Shown: positions 29,043 to 37,041 of the stretch, piece after piece
Numbering within the stretch: position 1 is the first letter of the stretch
How the letters are laid out: every line of letters begins with the position of its first letter
DNA from: CAYOBW01 sp964402115
Lineage (GTDB): Bacteria; Verrucomicrobiota; Kiritimatiellia; UBA8416; CAYOBW01
Assembly: GCA_964402115.1 (NCBI GenBank)
Contig: CAYOBW010000014.1
Coordinates: 1 to 53,714 of the forward strand
Direction: 5' to 3'
DNA: 53,714 nucleotides
Program-made: the position numbers and the translations under genes
Notes under the pieces: model-generated
Databases searched by the model: none
What the model saw: the letters and a program-made list of their open reading frames with translations, nothing else
Told to the model about the DNA's origin: nothing

Positions 29043-29209
29043 GGAAGGGAGACAGCCCAGCCCGCCAGGCGCGGACCGCCTGCCACCCTCCCAGTCCGCA
29101 CTATCTGCTTGCCCCGCGGCCCGCGGCTTGCCACTGTTGAAGCGCTACCGGGGGAGCGCCGGCTGTCGGCGCGCCTGCCCCGGGGTGTTGCACACGAAGG
29201 AGGCCGGTC

Positions 29210-29944
29210 ATGAGCGGGGAGAATCATCGGGGCAGCGAGCATGGGGGGCGGAAGCCCGGCACGGTCGGTCTGGGCGAGTCCGTACCCGTGGACGTGGGGA
29301 CCATCGGGCTGTCGACTGGCGTCCAGGCGCCGTTTGAGGCCCCAGCCAACAGCATCTACTCGGAACGCAAGGAGTACGACCGTGCCCACATCATCATCTA
29401 CTGCGAGCCCTCCCACGTGAGATCCATTTCGGTCGCGACGATCCGGCAGCGGAAGAACGCCAATGCCAGTGCCTACGTCGAGATCAGCTGGTCCACCAAC
29501 GTGCTGCCGCAACCCGCGGCCAAGCAGAACGAGCCTGTTGTGTTCCAGGCCTATGTCTACCTGCGTCCCAGCGGACCGTTCCTGCCCAGCGAGGTGGATA
29601 ACAAGACCGCCAAACGGCGGCCGCCGGAAACCGGGAAGACCCAGCCCGGTGATCCAGAGACCTGGCCTCCGGCGAGGGCTCGGCTCCTCGAGCATGAGAA
29701 TGGCCATATCCGGGAGTCGTTCAAGGATGTCGTCAGCTTCGTGGATTCAGACTTCGCGGTCTTCAATAAATCGAATCTGACCTATGAGGATTTCCGCAAG
29801 ACCGTCAAGGGCTATGACACCAGCATGCCCAAGCTGCTGGAGCCTTCGGCGAAGAGTTGGGACGACAAGGACCTGCTCTCGCTCGAGGGCAAGATGCGGG
29901 AACTCTGCATCGACATGCCCATCAAGCACAAGGACGAGAAATAG
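29210..29944 (+). CDS. Uncharacterised protein with a HExxH zinc-protease-like motif
   Basis: A 244-residue protein with no signal peptide or TM segment. The first 45 residues are low-complexity and glycine-rich. Residues about 55-125 look like a beta-sheet (RAHIIIYCEPSHVRSISVAT, ASAYVEISWSTNVLP). A zincin-type motif follows in LLEHENGHIRESFKDV (HENGH at about residues 163-167), similar to DUF922-type predicted metalloproteases, which have LxHExxHxxI. The third zinc ligand is not obvious. The start is secure: AAGGAGG lies 6 nt upstream of the ATG at 29210. An ABC-2 permease gene starts 4 nt after its stop, so the two form an operon. Confidence 0.65.
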   Translation: MSGENHRGSEHGGRKPGTVGLGESVPVDVGTIGLSTGVQAPFEAPANSIYSERKEYDRAHIIIYCEPSHVRSISVATIRQRKNANASAYVEISWSTNVLPQPAAKQNEPVVFQAYVYLRPSGPFLPSEVDNKTAKRRPPETGKTQPGDPETWPPARARLLEHENGHIRESFKDVVSFVDSDFAVFNKSNLTYEDFRKTVKGYDTSMPKLLEPSAKSWDDKDLLSLEGKMRELCIDMPIKHKDEK

Positions 29945-29948
29945 CGCG

Positions 29949-30938
29949 ATGCGTGTCGCCGTCCGCCAGTTCCTGGCCCTGGCCACGCTGACCGCCCTCG
30001 AGGCGCTGCGCCAGCCCGTGGTGCTGCTGTTGACGGCCGCGGTGGTGGTGCTGACCGGTGCCGTGCCGCTGCTGCAGATGCACGTCTTCGGCGAGGATGG
30101 GCGGCTGGCGCGCGACAGCGGCCTGGCGCTGCATTTCCTGGTCGGGCTGCTGCTGGCCGGCTCCGTGTCGTCCGCCACGCTGCGGGACGAACTGCGGCGC
30201 GGGACGGCGGCCGCGCTGCTGAGCAAGCCGGTCGGCCGCCCCCTCCTTTTCCTCGCCAAGTACGCCGGGACGGCGGCCGTGCTGCTGGCCTTCTCGTGCT
30301 GCGCGACCGTGGCCACGCTGCTCGCCACGCGCGTGTCGACGCAGTTCGTCAGCACGGCGCGCGAGCTGGGTTACGTGCAGGACACGCAAACCGGCGTGCT
30401 GCTACTGCTGGCGCCGGGCGTAGCGTTCGTGGGCGGCGGCCTCATGAACTACTACCGCCGCCGGGCCTTCGGCTCCGCGGCGTTTCTCTGGCTGATCTTC
30501 GCGCTGGTCCTCACCCTGTTCGTCAGCGCCCTGTTCGACCTGCACGGGGAGTGGGCGCCGTTCGATTGCCGCGTGGACTGGCGGCTGCTCCCGGTCAGCC
30601 TGCTGGTCACCCTGGCGCTGCTGATGCTCGCGGCCTGCGCCCTGGCCCTTTCCACGCGCTTCGGCGCCGCGCCGACGCTGACCGGGTGCCTGCTGCTGCT
30701 GGTTGTGGGCTTGCTGTCGGACCCTCTGCTGGGGCCGCGCGCCGGCACGTCGCGCCTGTGCGCGGCGCTTTACCGGCTCCTGCCCGACTGGCAGCATTTC
30801 TGGGTGTGCGACGCCCTCGCCAAGGGCGGCGTCGTTGCCTGGTCCTACGTGGGGCTGGCGGCGTTGTACGCCGCGCTCTTCACGGTCGGGGTGCTCGCCC
30901 TTGGCGTGCTCGCCTTCCGCCGGGCGGAGGCCGTGTAG
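29949..30938 (+). CDS. ABC-2 family membrane permease without an adjacent ATPase
   Basis: A 329-residue integral membrane protein with about six to seven hydrophobic segments (near residues 19-38, 58-75, 95-118, 140-165, 180-200, 218-240, 250-270, 300-325). The early part carries the ABC-2 signature ATLRDELRRGTAAALLSKPVGR between TM2 and TM3, as in NosY/YhaP-like permeases. Such proteins normally need an ATP-binding subunit, and none is encoded within the neighbouring genes. The short 4-nt spacing to the HExxH gene suggests a joint role. It is convergent with rlmI, whose stop lies 8 nt away. Confidence 0.85.
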   Translation: MRVAVRQFLALATLTALEALRQPVVLLLTAAVVVLTGAVPLLQMHVFGEDGRLARDSGLALHFLVGLLLAGSVSSATLRDELRRGTAAALLSKPVGRPLLFLAKYAGTAAVLLAFSCCATVATLLATRVSTQFVSTARELGYVQDTQTGVLLLLAPGVAFVGGGLMNYYRRRAFGSAAFLWLIFALVLTLFVSALFDLHGEWAPFDCRVDWRLLPVSLLVTLALLMLAACALALSTRFGAAPTLTGCLLLLVVGLLSDPLLGPRAGTSRLCAALYRLLPDWQHFWVCDALAKGGVVAWSYVGLAALYAALFTVGVLALGVLAFRRAEAV

Positions 30939-30945
30939 CGGTCGC

Positions 30946-32130
30946 TCACGCCACCCGGCAAACCAGCCCCTTGAGGTACGCGGCTTCCGGAAAACTCAGC
31001 AGGACGGGATGGTCCGGGGCCTGCGTCAGCCACGTGACGACCTGGGCGTCGCGGCGCGCGTCCAGCGCGGCGTCGGCCACGATCTTCTCGAACAGCGACC
31101 GGTCCACCAGGCCCGAGCAGGAGAACGTGAACAGCACGCCGCCGGGCCGCAGCAGTTTGAAGGCCAGGAGATTGATGTCCTTGTAGCCGCGGCAGCCGCG
31201 TTCGAGCTGCACGCGCGACTCGACGAACTTGGGCGGGTCGAGCACGATGAGGTCGAACTGCCGGCCGCGGTCGCGGTAGCCGCGGAGCACGGTGAACACA
31301 TCGCCCTCGGCCTGCTCCGCGCGCGCGGGATCGAGGTCGTTCAGCGCGAGGTTGCGCGCGGCCAGCTCCAGCGCCGGCCGCGAGGTGTCGAGATTCACGA
31401 CGTGCCGGGCGCCGCCCTGCAGCGCGGCCACGCCGAAGCCGCCCGTGTAGGCGAAGGCATTGAGCACCTCGGCGTCGCGCGCCCAGCCGGCCAGGGCGGC
31501 GCGGTTGACGCGCTGGTCCAGGTAGAAGCCCGTCTTGTGGCCGGCCGCGAGGTCCACGAGATAGCGGCTGGCGCCCTCGCGGATGGTTACCGTTTCCGGC
31601 GGTGCGTCCCCGGTCAGCACGCCGGTGCGCGGCGCGAGGCCCTCCTTGGCGCGCACCTCGGCATCCGAGCGTTCGTAGATGCCGGCGCACGGGTGCAGCG
31701 CGGCCAGCGCCTCCACCAGGGGCCCGCGCCACGCTTCGACGCCGGCGGTCAGGAACTGGCAGACGAGCCGGTCGGCGTAGCGGTCCACGATGAGCCCCGG
31801 GAGGCCGTCCGACTCGGCGTACACCAGCCGCGCCGCGCCCTCGGGCTCCGCCAGCGCCGCCGCGCGCCGCTGCCAGGCGCGCCGCAGCCGCTCCTGGAAC
31901 CACGCCGCGTCGATGGCGTCGCGCTCCTCGAAGGACCAGACGCGGGCGACCAGCTGCGAGGCGGGCGAACAGGCGGCCCAGGCCAGGAAGGCGCCGTTGG
32001 CCGCGCGCAGCGCGACCGTGGCGCCGGCCGCGGGCTTCCCCTCGACGTGCGCCACGGCGCCCGCGAAGACCCAGGGATGTCGGCGCAACAATGACTTCTC
32101 GCGGCCCGGCTTCAGGAACAGGGTGGGCAT
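30946..32130 (-). CDS. rlmI: 23S rRNA (cytosine-1962-C5)-methyltransferase RlmI-like
   Basis: A 394-residue class I SAM methyltransferase expected to methylate C1962 of 23S rRNA. It has an N-terminal PUA domain (about 1-75, LKPGREKSLLRRHPWVFAGAV), a central EEHEE-like region (VYAESDGLPGLIVDRYADRL) and the Rossmann domain with FYLDQRVNR, LNAFAYTGGFGVAAL, LIVLDPPKF and the catalytic cysteine segment FTFSCSGLVD. The length equals that of the E. coli enzyme. The ATG at 32130 is preceded by AAGGAG. The upstream gene stops 2 nt before this start, so the two are co-translated. Confidence 0.93.
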   Translation of the reverse strand: MPTLFLKPGREKSLLRRHPWVFAGAVAHVEGKPAAGATVALRAANGAFLAWAACSPASQLVARVWSFEERDAIDAAWFQERLRRAWQRRAAALAEPEGAARLVYAESDGLPGLIVDRYADRLVCQFLTAGVEAWRGPLVEALAALHPCAGIYERSDAEVRAKEGLAPRTGVLTGDAPPETVTIREGASRYLVDLAAGHKTGFYLDQRVNRAALAGWARDAEVLNAFAYTGGFGVAALQGGARHVVNLDTSRPALELAARNLALNDLDPARAEQAEGDVFTVLRGYRDRGRQFDLIVLDPPKFVESRVQLERGCRGYKDINLLAFKLLRPGGVLFTFSCSGLVDRSLFEKIVADAALDARRDAQVVTWLTQAPDHPVLLSFPEAAYLKGLVCRVA

Positions 32131-32132
32131 GG

Positions 32133-32777
32133 CTACTCCTTCTTGATGGGGGGATTCGTCGCGGCGGTCGGCTTACGGCCGGTCTGCGTGTGGGGCAACT
32201 CCTCCGGCCGGGTGGGGAACAGGACAAGCAGCCGGACCCCGTGGCGCCCGCACTCCTTCTCGGCCTGATCCAGCGTGGCGCGGGACTTCGGCGTCAACCG
32301 GGCCGCGCCCTGGCTGTAGGAGAGCAGGACGAGCACCGGCTTGCGATTGCTCTCGCCGGCATACGCCAGCGCCTGCCCCATGCCTTCCTTCCACTTGCGC
32401 ACCCAGTCCACTTCGAACACCTCGTTCGAGGTGACGATGTCGGCGCGGCCGGTTTGCAGCTTGAACTCCGTCCTGCCGCCGTTGCGTTGAGCCAGCGCGT
32501 CGCGCCACAGGCTCTCCTTCGCGCCGGACGGCAGGTCGATATCCATCGAGTCCCACGCGGGCGCGCGGACCGGCAGTGCGCCCGCCAGGAGGCAGGCGGT
32601 CAGGATCCCCAAAAGGTGGCCGCTGGCGCCAGGCACAATCCGCGCGCCGGTTGGGCAGCGGTGTCGCCGTACAATCCCGCGCCGCGACTCGCCGGAAACG
32701 CCGACCCCACCGCCGGTTCCATCCCGTTGGTTCCTTGCTTGCATGTGCGTGAGAGTGTTGCGCAAGCGCCGTGGCAA
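32133..32777 (-). CDS. Uncharacterised nuclease-fold-like protein, possibly exported
   Basis: Up to 214 residues. The N-terminal 55 residues are basic and doubtful. A hydrophobic stretch GHLLGILTACLLAGALPVRA could be a signal peptide, in which case a GTG at 32636 is a plausible start. The mature part has RADIVTSNEVFEVDWVRKWK, then EGMGQALAYA and RKPVLVLLSYS. This order of strand, acidic residues, E-x-D/K-like strand and Q-x-x-x-Y helix recalls the PD-(D/E)XK nuclease fold, although the catalytic lysine is not evident (EVDW in place of ExK). A Gln/Tyr-containing helix and a final strand (GVRLLVLFPT) complete the core. It directly precedes rlmI with 2 nt between them. The function is unknown. 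Confidence 0.6.
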   Translation of the reverse strand: MPRRLRNTLTHMQARNQRDGTGGGVGVSGESRRGIVRRHRCPTGARIVPGASGHLLGILTACLLAGALPVRAPAWDSMDIDLPSGAKESLWRDALAQRNGGRTEFKLQTGRADIVTSNEVFEVDWVRKWKEGMGQALAYAGESNRKPVLVLLSYSQGAARLTPKSRATLDQAEKECGRHGVRLLVLFPTRPEELPHTQTGRKPTAATNPPIKKE

Positions 32778-32807
32778 GTAAAGCCCGGTGCTTCTGGCGC
32801 CTGGGCT

Positions 32808-32942
32808 GTAACGCCTCCGTCACGCAGGGGGCCTAACGGCGGAGGACCGCCGTCTCCATGTCCTGAGTCTGGCGCACGTCATGGAGACGGCCGTCCCCGG
32901 CCGTTACGCTCGGTTTTGTTCCCTTGCGTGCTGAGGCGTTAC
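32808..32942. repeat. Family A palindromic element, copy 3
   Basis: The outer arms are GTAACGCCTCCGTCACGCA (from 32808) and TGCGTGCTGAGGCGTTAC (to 32942). The inner arms are TAACGGCGGAGGACCGCCG and GGCCGTCCCCGGCCGTTA. The central loop differs from the loop of copies 1, 2 and 4, while the arms are conserved. Confidence 0.87.
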
Positions 32943-32985
32943 CCCGCGCTTGTCTTTCCGTTCGGCTTCGGGCAGGCTGGCAGGC

Positions 32986-33939
32986 ATGAAAGGCGATCCG
33001 CGGAATGGCTGGTGGTGGCTGGTGGCGGCGGCGTGGGTCGCGGCTGCGCCGGCCTCCGAGCCGTACCCCCGGTTGGTTACGGCGGAGACGCGCGCCAATC
33101 CCGCGGCCCTGGCCGCGCTGCAGAAGCCGGGCACGGTCATCTTCGAGGACGATTTCGAAACGCCGGCCTCGCTGAAGAAGTACTTCGAAATCCGCGGCGC
33201 CAAAGAGGGACGCGCACGGCTGGCGACCGACCCGGGCCTGGCGCACGGCGGCTCCGGCGCCTTCGCCGTGACGGCGGTGGCCCGGGACGGCCGCGAGTCC
33301 GGCGCCGGCGCGAGCGGGTGGTTCGGCCCGGTGGGCTACGATTGCGTCTACTTTCGCCGCTACATCAAGTTCGCGGCCGACTACGACCAGGGCAACCTGA
33401 ACCACGTCGGCGGCGGTCTGGCGGCGGTGGCGGGCGCCGACCGCTGGCGCGCCATGGGCGGAGCAGGCATCCGGCCGCGGGGCGACGACCACTTCACCTG
33501 CGCCTTCGAGCCCTGGCGCGACTGGGGCCGCCTCCCGGCGCCGGGCTACATGTTCCTCTACGCCTACTGGATGGATATGAAGATCGATCCCGATGGCCAT
33601 TACTGGGGCAACATGCTTGGCCCGGCCACGGAGGAGCGGCTTGTCCTCCAGCGCAACCGCTGGTACTGCCTCGAACACATGCTCAAGGCGAACACCGCGG
33701 GCCAGGCCGACGGCGAGCTGGCGGCCTGGATCGACGGCAAGCTCTACATCCACTACGCGGGCCTGCGCTGGCGCACGAGCGCGGACGTGAAGCTGAAGCG
33801 GTTCGACATCGGCGTCTATGTGCACCAGGCGCGGCGCGACAACACCGTCTGGTACGACGATGTCGTGCTGTCCACGGGATATGTCGGACCGGTGCCGGAA
33901 ACGCCGCCGCCGCCGGCCGCGCAACCGTCCGGGCGGTGA
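32986..33939 (+). CDS. Secreted concanavalin-fold protein, polysaccharide-lyase-like
   Basis: A 317-residue exported protein (signal peptide within MKGDPRNGWWWLVAAAWVAAAPAS). It appears to be a single jelly-roll: FEDDFETPASLKKYFEIRG opens the domain, followed by VYFRRYIKFAADYDQGNLNH, GYMFLYAYWMDMK, DGHYWGNML, LQRNRWYCLEHMLKANT, DGELAAWIDGKL and NTVWYDDVVLSTGYVGP. The K-x-x-D/N-x-G-N-x-x-H and R-x-x-Y-C-x-E-x-x-x-x-x-N patterns resemble PL14/PL20-type lyases and related lectin-like proteins. I cannot assign the substrate. Proline- and alanine-rich residues end the protein. Confidence 0.7.
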   Translation: MKGDPRNGWWWLVAAAWVAAAPASEPYPRLVTAETRANPAALAALQKPGTVIFEDDFETPASLKKYFEIRGAKEGRARLATDPGLAHGGSGAFAVTAVARDGRESGAGASGWFGPVGYDCVYFRRYIKFAADYDQGNLNHVGGGLAAVAGADRWRAMGGAGIRPRGDDHFTCAFEPWRDWGRLPAPGYMFLYAYWMDMKIDPDGHYWGNMLGPATEERLVLQRNRWYCLEHMLKANTAGQADGELAAWIDGKLYIHYAGLRWRTSADVKLKRFDIGVYVHQARRDNTVWYDDVVLSTGYVGPVPETPPPPAAQPSGR

Positions 33940-34012
33940 CGCCGTGCGCGGACACGTTCTGCTCGCGGCACGGCGTCGCACGGCGGCCGTTGGCCCGGGT
34001 GTGCCAGGGCGG

Positions 34013-34059
34013 GCGGGATTGGAATCCCGCCCCACGTGGGTCGGGATTCCAATCCCGAC
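34013..34059. repeat. Pair of short ATCCCGAC/GTCGGGAT hairpins (family C)
   Basis: Two adjacent near-perfect palindromes, GCGGGATTGGAATCCCGC (34013-34030) and GTCGGGATTCCAATCCCGAC (34040-34059). The same unit recurs at 36471-36490 and 36518-36537. No gene is supported between 33940 and 34122. Confidence 0.85.
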
Positions 34060-34122
34060 CTGAGCCATCCGGGTGGCAGGCGGGACCCTTCCCCGCGCGA
34101 GTTGCCTCGCTTTGCAGGCAAC

Positions 34123-34575
34123 TCACGGATCGTGCGGCACGGCCTGGGGTTGCCCCTCGAGGATATCGCCATCGCCGGGGGGTACGGCATGTTGCGTCGC
34201 GGTCCGCCCTGTCGCCCGGCTGCGTAGCGCGCGATCGGCAACCAGCGTGACGGGCCGGCCTCCGGCCGGGTTGTAGCAGACGAGACCGTTCTCGAACGGC
34301 CGTTCCCACGCGCCGTCGGCGCGCTGGCTGCCCGCGCGGAGGGGACGCCCAAGGCCACGGTCCCAGAAGGGGTACCAGTCGTGCCGCGCGAAGTTGTCCA
34401 GGCGATTCGTGTCGGCCGTGTGCTCGGCCGTACTCCACGCCATGAATACGGAAGGGAACGTGCGGGCGGCCAGGCGCGCCGCGACCGTCGCCTCCGCCCC
34501 GCTCGCGGCGGCTACGCCGGCCAGCAGCAAGACCGCGACCCTCACACCGTTTGCGAACGACTGTCTGCTTTGCAT
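34123..34575 (-). pseudogene. Remnant of a glycosidase-like secreted protein (signal peptide joined to a C-terminal end)
   Basis: The 150-residue frame starts with a plausible signal peptide (MQSRQSFANGVRVAVLLLAGVAAASGAEA). It then passes into WYPFWDRGLGRPL, DGAWERPFENGLVCYNPAGG, PVTLVADRALRSRATG and VPPGDGDIL, the motifs that normally close several-hundred-residue putative glycoside hydrolases of PVC bacteria (RxFExGLVxxNP and PDGDIxL). The catalytic middle is absent, so this looks like an internal deletion or a decayed gene. A functional small protein cannot be excluded. Confidence 0.5.
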
Positions 34576-34659
34576 GCCGAAGCTCCTATCCCGGCTATCG
34601 TTCGGCGCAGGCTGCCGGATTGCCCGCCTAATCAGATCTGGCGCAGAATCCCCGCGCGG

Positions 34660-35775
34660 TTAGCGAACCAGCAGAACGGTCCCCCGGGGCCGGACGGTCA
34701 GCAGGTTCGGCGCGGCGAAAATCTGGACAGGGTCGCGCGACACCGGCGTGCCGAAGGTGGTCTTGAGAAAGACCCCGGTGCCGGTGAGACGGTAGCCGGC
34801 AAACGGGGGCGCCGTGAAACCGGGCAGCGAGCTGTCGGGCACGTTGGGCCAGGCGTCCCCGCTGCTGAACGTCTCGGCCCCGATCCAGTAAGTATGGTTG
34901 GCGGACAGCACGAGTTCGGCGTCCAGCAGCTGGTAGCGGTAAGCGTCGATCAGCGTGCTCCCCGTTCCCTGGAAGACGCTGGCTTCCGCCACCAGCGCGT
35001 TCGTGTCCCCGCCGTCCCAGACACCGATCCGGTGCGCGGAAGACAACCCGTCCAGGCCGCTGTCAAAGAAGCCCAGCGCGCAGACCCTGACCGCGGCAGG
35101 ACCGGTCGTGAACTCGTACCCGACGGTCCCGGTGTAGTTGGTGCGGTAGTTGGTTGTCGCTGGCTCCAGCAGCATCGGGATCCCCGCCGCAACCGGGCGC
35201 ACAAACGTCGCGTTGCCGCAGGCCCAGCGCCCCAGCGTGCCCTTACCGTCCGCGGTCGGCCAGGTTGGCGGAGCGGTGACCGTGGTGTTGTACACGTTCC
35301 GGACCAGGGTGGCCCCGGCGCCGGCCCGGTAGTTGGGCGGCGTCTGCCCGTCGGAGAAGTAATCCACGTTCCCGCCGACGGTCGCCGCGATGGTGTACAG
35401 GGATCCGGTGCTCAGGGTCAGGGGGGGCACCCTGACGTAGCGAAACCCTTTGATGAACGCCGCGGCCCTGCCGTCCGGCACGCTGACGCTGCACAACAGC
35501 GTCCCCGACGCGTCCCAAATGCCGACGCCATGTTTCCCGCTGGGGTACAGCCCGTCGCCGAAGCCCGCCGGGTTCGCGTTGTTGATGTCCTCGGCGCCCA
35601 GGGCATTGACGGTGAGCGGCTCGCCGCCCACGCGGAATTCACAGCCCACGGTCCACGGCCCGTCCGACCGCCTGCCGCCCGGCTCCGATGTGGCCGGCTC
35701 GACGATGGCGGCGGCCACGCAGCGCGCCGCCAGCAGCGCCCCCGCGCCGACGAGTTGAGCCCGCCTCCCGGCCAT
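34660..35775 (-). CDS. Secreted protein with two DUF4082-like domains
   Basis: A 371-residue exported protein. The signal peptide is MAGRRAQLVGAGALLAARCVAA. Two related beta-sandwich domains follow (about residues 30-185 and 200-350). Each has W/YxxGxEFxxGxxxxxVxALGxxD/E, HRIGVWDxxGT or HGVGIWDASGT, and a final YxIxAxxxG, the pattern of DUF4082, often found in surface proteins with carbohydrate-active domains. The C-terminus is RPRGTVLLVR, the third occurrence in the window of this type of tail. The start is the ATG at 35775 with GGGAGG upstream. Binding to polysaccharide is inference. Confidence 0.8.
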   Translation of the reverse strand: MAGRRAQLVGAGALLAARCVAAAIVEPATSEPGGRRSDGPWTVGCEFRVGGEPLTVNALGAEDINNANPAGFGDGLYPSGKHGVGIWDASGTLLCSVSVPDGRAAAFIKGFRYVRVPPLTLSTGSLYTIAATVGGNVDYFSDGQTPPNYRAGAGATLVRNVYNTTVTAPPTWPTADGKGTLGRWACGNATFVRPVAAGIPMLLEPATTNYRTNYTGTVGYEFTTGPAAVRVCALGFFDSGLDGLSSAHRIGVWDGGDTNALVAEASVFQGTGSTLIDAYRYQLLDAELVLSANHTYWIGAETFSSGDAWPNVPDSSLPGFTAPPFAGYRLTGTGVFLKTTFGTPVSRDPVQIFAAPNLLTVRPRGTVLLVR

Positions 35776-35945
35776 CTGATGGTCCTCCCGTTGCGCGCGC
35801 CGCTATCGCGCCATTCGTCCTCCATGCCCTCGCCCTATCGCTTACCCAATCCATGATAGCTTGGCGCAGCCGTTCTGCAAGGGTTGACGGGGGATTTCCG
35901 TGGGCGCCGGGCACATCTGCGTTTCATTGACCCTGGAAGGGCGTC

Positions 35946-35980
35946 TAGGCTGTTAGGCTGTGGGCTGTTAGGCTGTAGGC
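35946..35980. repeat. Short tandem array of TAGGCTGT
   Basis: Three TAGGCTGT units with one GGGCTGT variant between the second and the last, then AGGC. It is the only copy I see in the window. Confidence 0.8.
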
Positions 35981-36022
35981 AGGCGATCCATCGTACTCGT
36001 CCTCAGTGAGCACAGCGAACGG

Positions 36023-36075
36023 TCGTCGTCCTCGAAGAGACAAACGAGGGAATCGAGGACGAGGACGAGGACGAT
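36023..36075. repeat. Family G element (GAGGAC-rich inverted repeat)
   Basis: GTCGTCCTCGA on the left and TCGAGGACGAGGACGAGGAC on the right form an inverted pair around AGAGACAAACGAGGGAA. It is related to the G segments at 28201-28258 and 28980-29042, but here it is not fused to a B hairpin. Confidence 0.7.
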
Positions 36076-36351
36076 GGGAAATCGAAGGCTGGACAAATAC
36101 ACGTCGCCGACCATCGGGTGGGTTACGGCTCGCAAGCTCGCCGAACCTCGAGACTGACGTGGCGCCGACCGGTGGGGCGAGCGCAAGTCAATAGATCACA
36201 GATGCGCCCGTGGGCGCCTTGGCGGCAAAACTGTCGTTGCCGAGTCGCGGGTGCGCGAGAAAGTGCGGAGGCCCCTTTCGCCTGGCGGAGCGACGGCCTC
36301 GGCATCCCGCGGGATGGCGGACGAAGAGGGTGGCAGGCTGGACCACGGGCC

Positions 36352-36375
36352 TGGAGACGGCGGTCCCCGCCGTTA
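36352..36375. repeat. Fragment of family A element
   Basis: Only the right inner arm is present: TGGAGACGGCGGTCCCCGCC followed by GTTA, identical to 8503-8526 of copy 1. Outer arms and the left inner arm are absent. Confidence 0.8.
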
Positions 36376-36470
36376 CTGCCGTGCCACGCCTACCCACACG
36401 CGCAACACTCAAATGTCACGCGTGGGTTGCCTGGGCCGTGTCGCGCCAACCCGCCTGCGCCGCGCCGTGG

Positions 36471-36537
36471 GTCGGGATTCCAATCCCGACCGTCCCCATT
36501 CCGCCACCCTGGCTCTGGTCGGGATTTCGATCCCGAC
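36471..36537. repeat. Second pair of family C hairpins
   Basis: GTCGGGATTCCAATCCCGAC at 36471-36490 is identical to 34040-34059, and GTCGGGATTTCGATCCCGAC at 36518-36537 is a variant in which two compensating changes keep the palindrome. Confidence 0.87.
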
Positions 36538-36748
36538 CTACAGCCAGACCGTACAGCGGGGGCTGCGAACCCGCTGGCTTTGCACGCGGGACGGATGGCG
36601 GAGGCAGCAGCGGTCCCATAGGTCCCGCTTTACGGGCGCTTTCTCCGACACGCGCGGTTTGCCTAAGTCGCGGATGTGCGCCCAGTCGTCAGATTGGCTT
36701 GGTCTCCAGCGGCGGATGATCCATCCTCTCACATGGAGGTTGAACGCG

Positions 36749-36964
36749 ATGGCCGCCGTGCATGTACAAGCAGTAGTCGCGAGTGACGGGACACTTACGG
36801 TGCACGGGCTTCCATCGCTCGCCGGGCACATCGTTGATGTTCTTGTACGCGATGCCTCACGGCGGGAAGCCCAGACCGAGAAATACCCCCTCCACGGTAA
36901 ACCTCTTCGCTACGAGCGGGCCTTCGATAGTGTCGCGGAGGCGGATTGGGATGCGGCTCGATGA
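36749..36964 (+). CDS. VapB-type antitoxin-like protein
   Basis: A 71-residue protein. The N-terminal half (MAAVHVQAVVASDGTLTVHG, LPSLAGHIVDVLV) has the swapped-hairpin pattern of AbrB/DUF2281-like antitoxins. The C-terminal half (PLHGKPLRYERAFDSVAEAD) has the L-x-G-x-x-x-x-Y-x-x-PF/AF-x-x-x-x-x-x-DW-x-A tail typical of antitoxins that clamp PIN toxins. GGAGG lies 9 nt upstream. Its TGA overlaps the ATG of the toxin frame (ATGA), as in vapBC operons. The toxin itself is truncated, so this antitoxin is probably orphaned. Confidence 0.78.
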   Translation: MAAVHVQAVVASDGTLTVHGLPSLAGHIVDVLVRDASRREAQTEKYPLHGKPLRYERAFDSVAEADWDAAR

Positions 36965-37020
36965 TTCTGCTGGACACCCACGTCTGGGTTTGGTGGGTTC
37001 ACGGCGACAGCCGCCTTTCC
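36961..37020 (+). pseudogene. Truncated VapC/PIN toxin 5' end
   Basis: The frame opens MILLDTHVWVWWVHGDSRLS, the exact style of a PIN-domain toxin N-terminus, with the first catalytic Asp in LLDTH. About 20 residues later the similarity ends and the frame runs antisense through the convergent PIN gene at 37042-37215. The remaining PIN acidic residues are missing, so no active toxin can be made. Confidence 0.75.
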
Positions 37021-37041
37021 GTGACCCAGGCGCTTGGCCAC

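Larger units (their letters stand above)
35776..36748. other. Repeat-rich interval without a supportable gene
   Basis: About 970 nt between the DUF4082-like gene and the toxin-antitoxin zone. It contains a tandem TAGGCTGT array, a family G element, a fragment of family A and two family C hairpins, each listed separately. The open frames here have biased, motif-free translations. The right end (36735-36739) carries the GGAGG of the antitoxin gene. Confidence 0.7.

Noticed and set aside
30946..32130. RlmI start further upstream
   Set aside because: The ATG at 32130 has AAGGAG and gives the PUA domain its normal beginning; extension would only enter the preceding gene.
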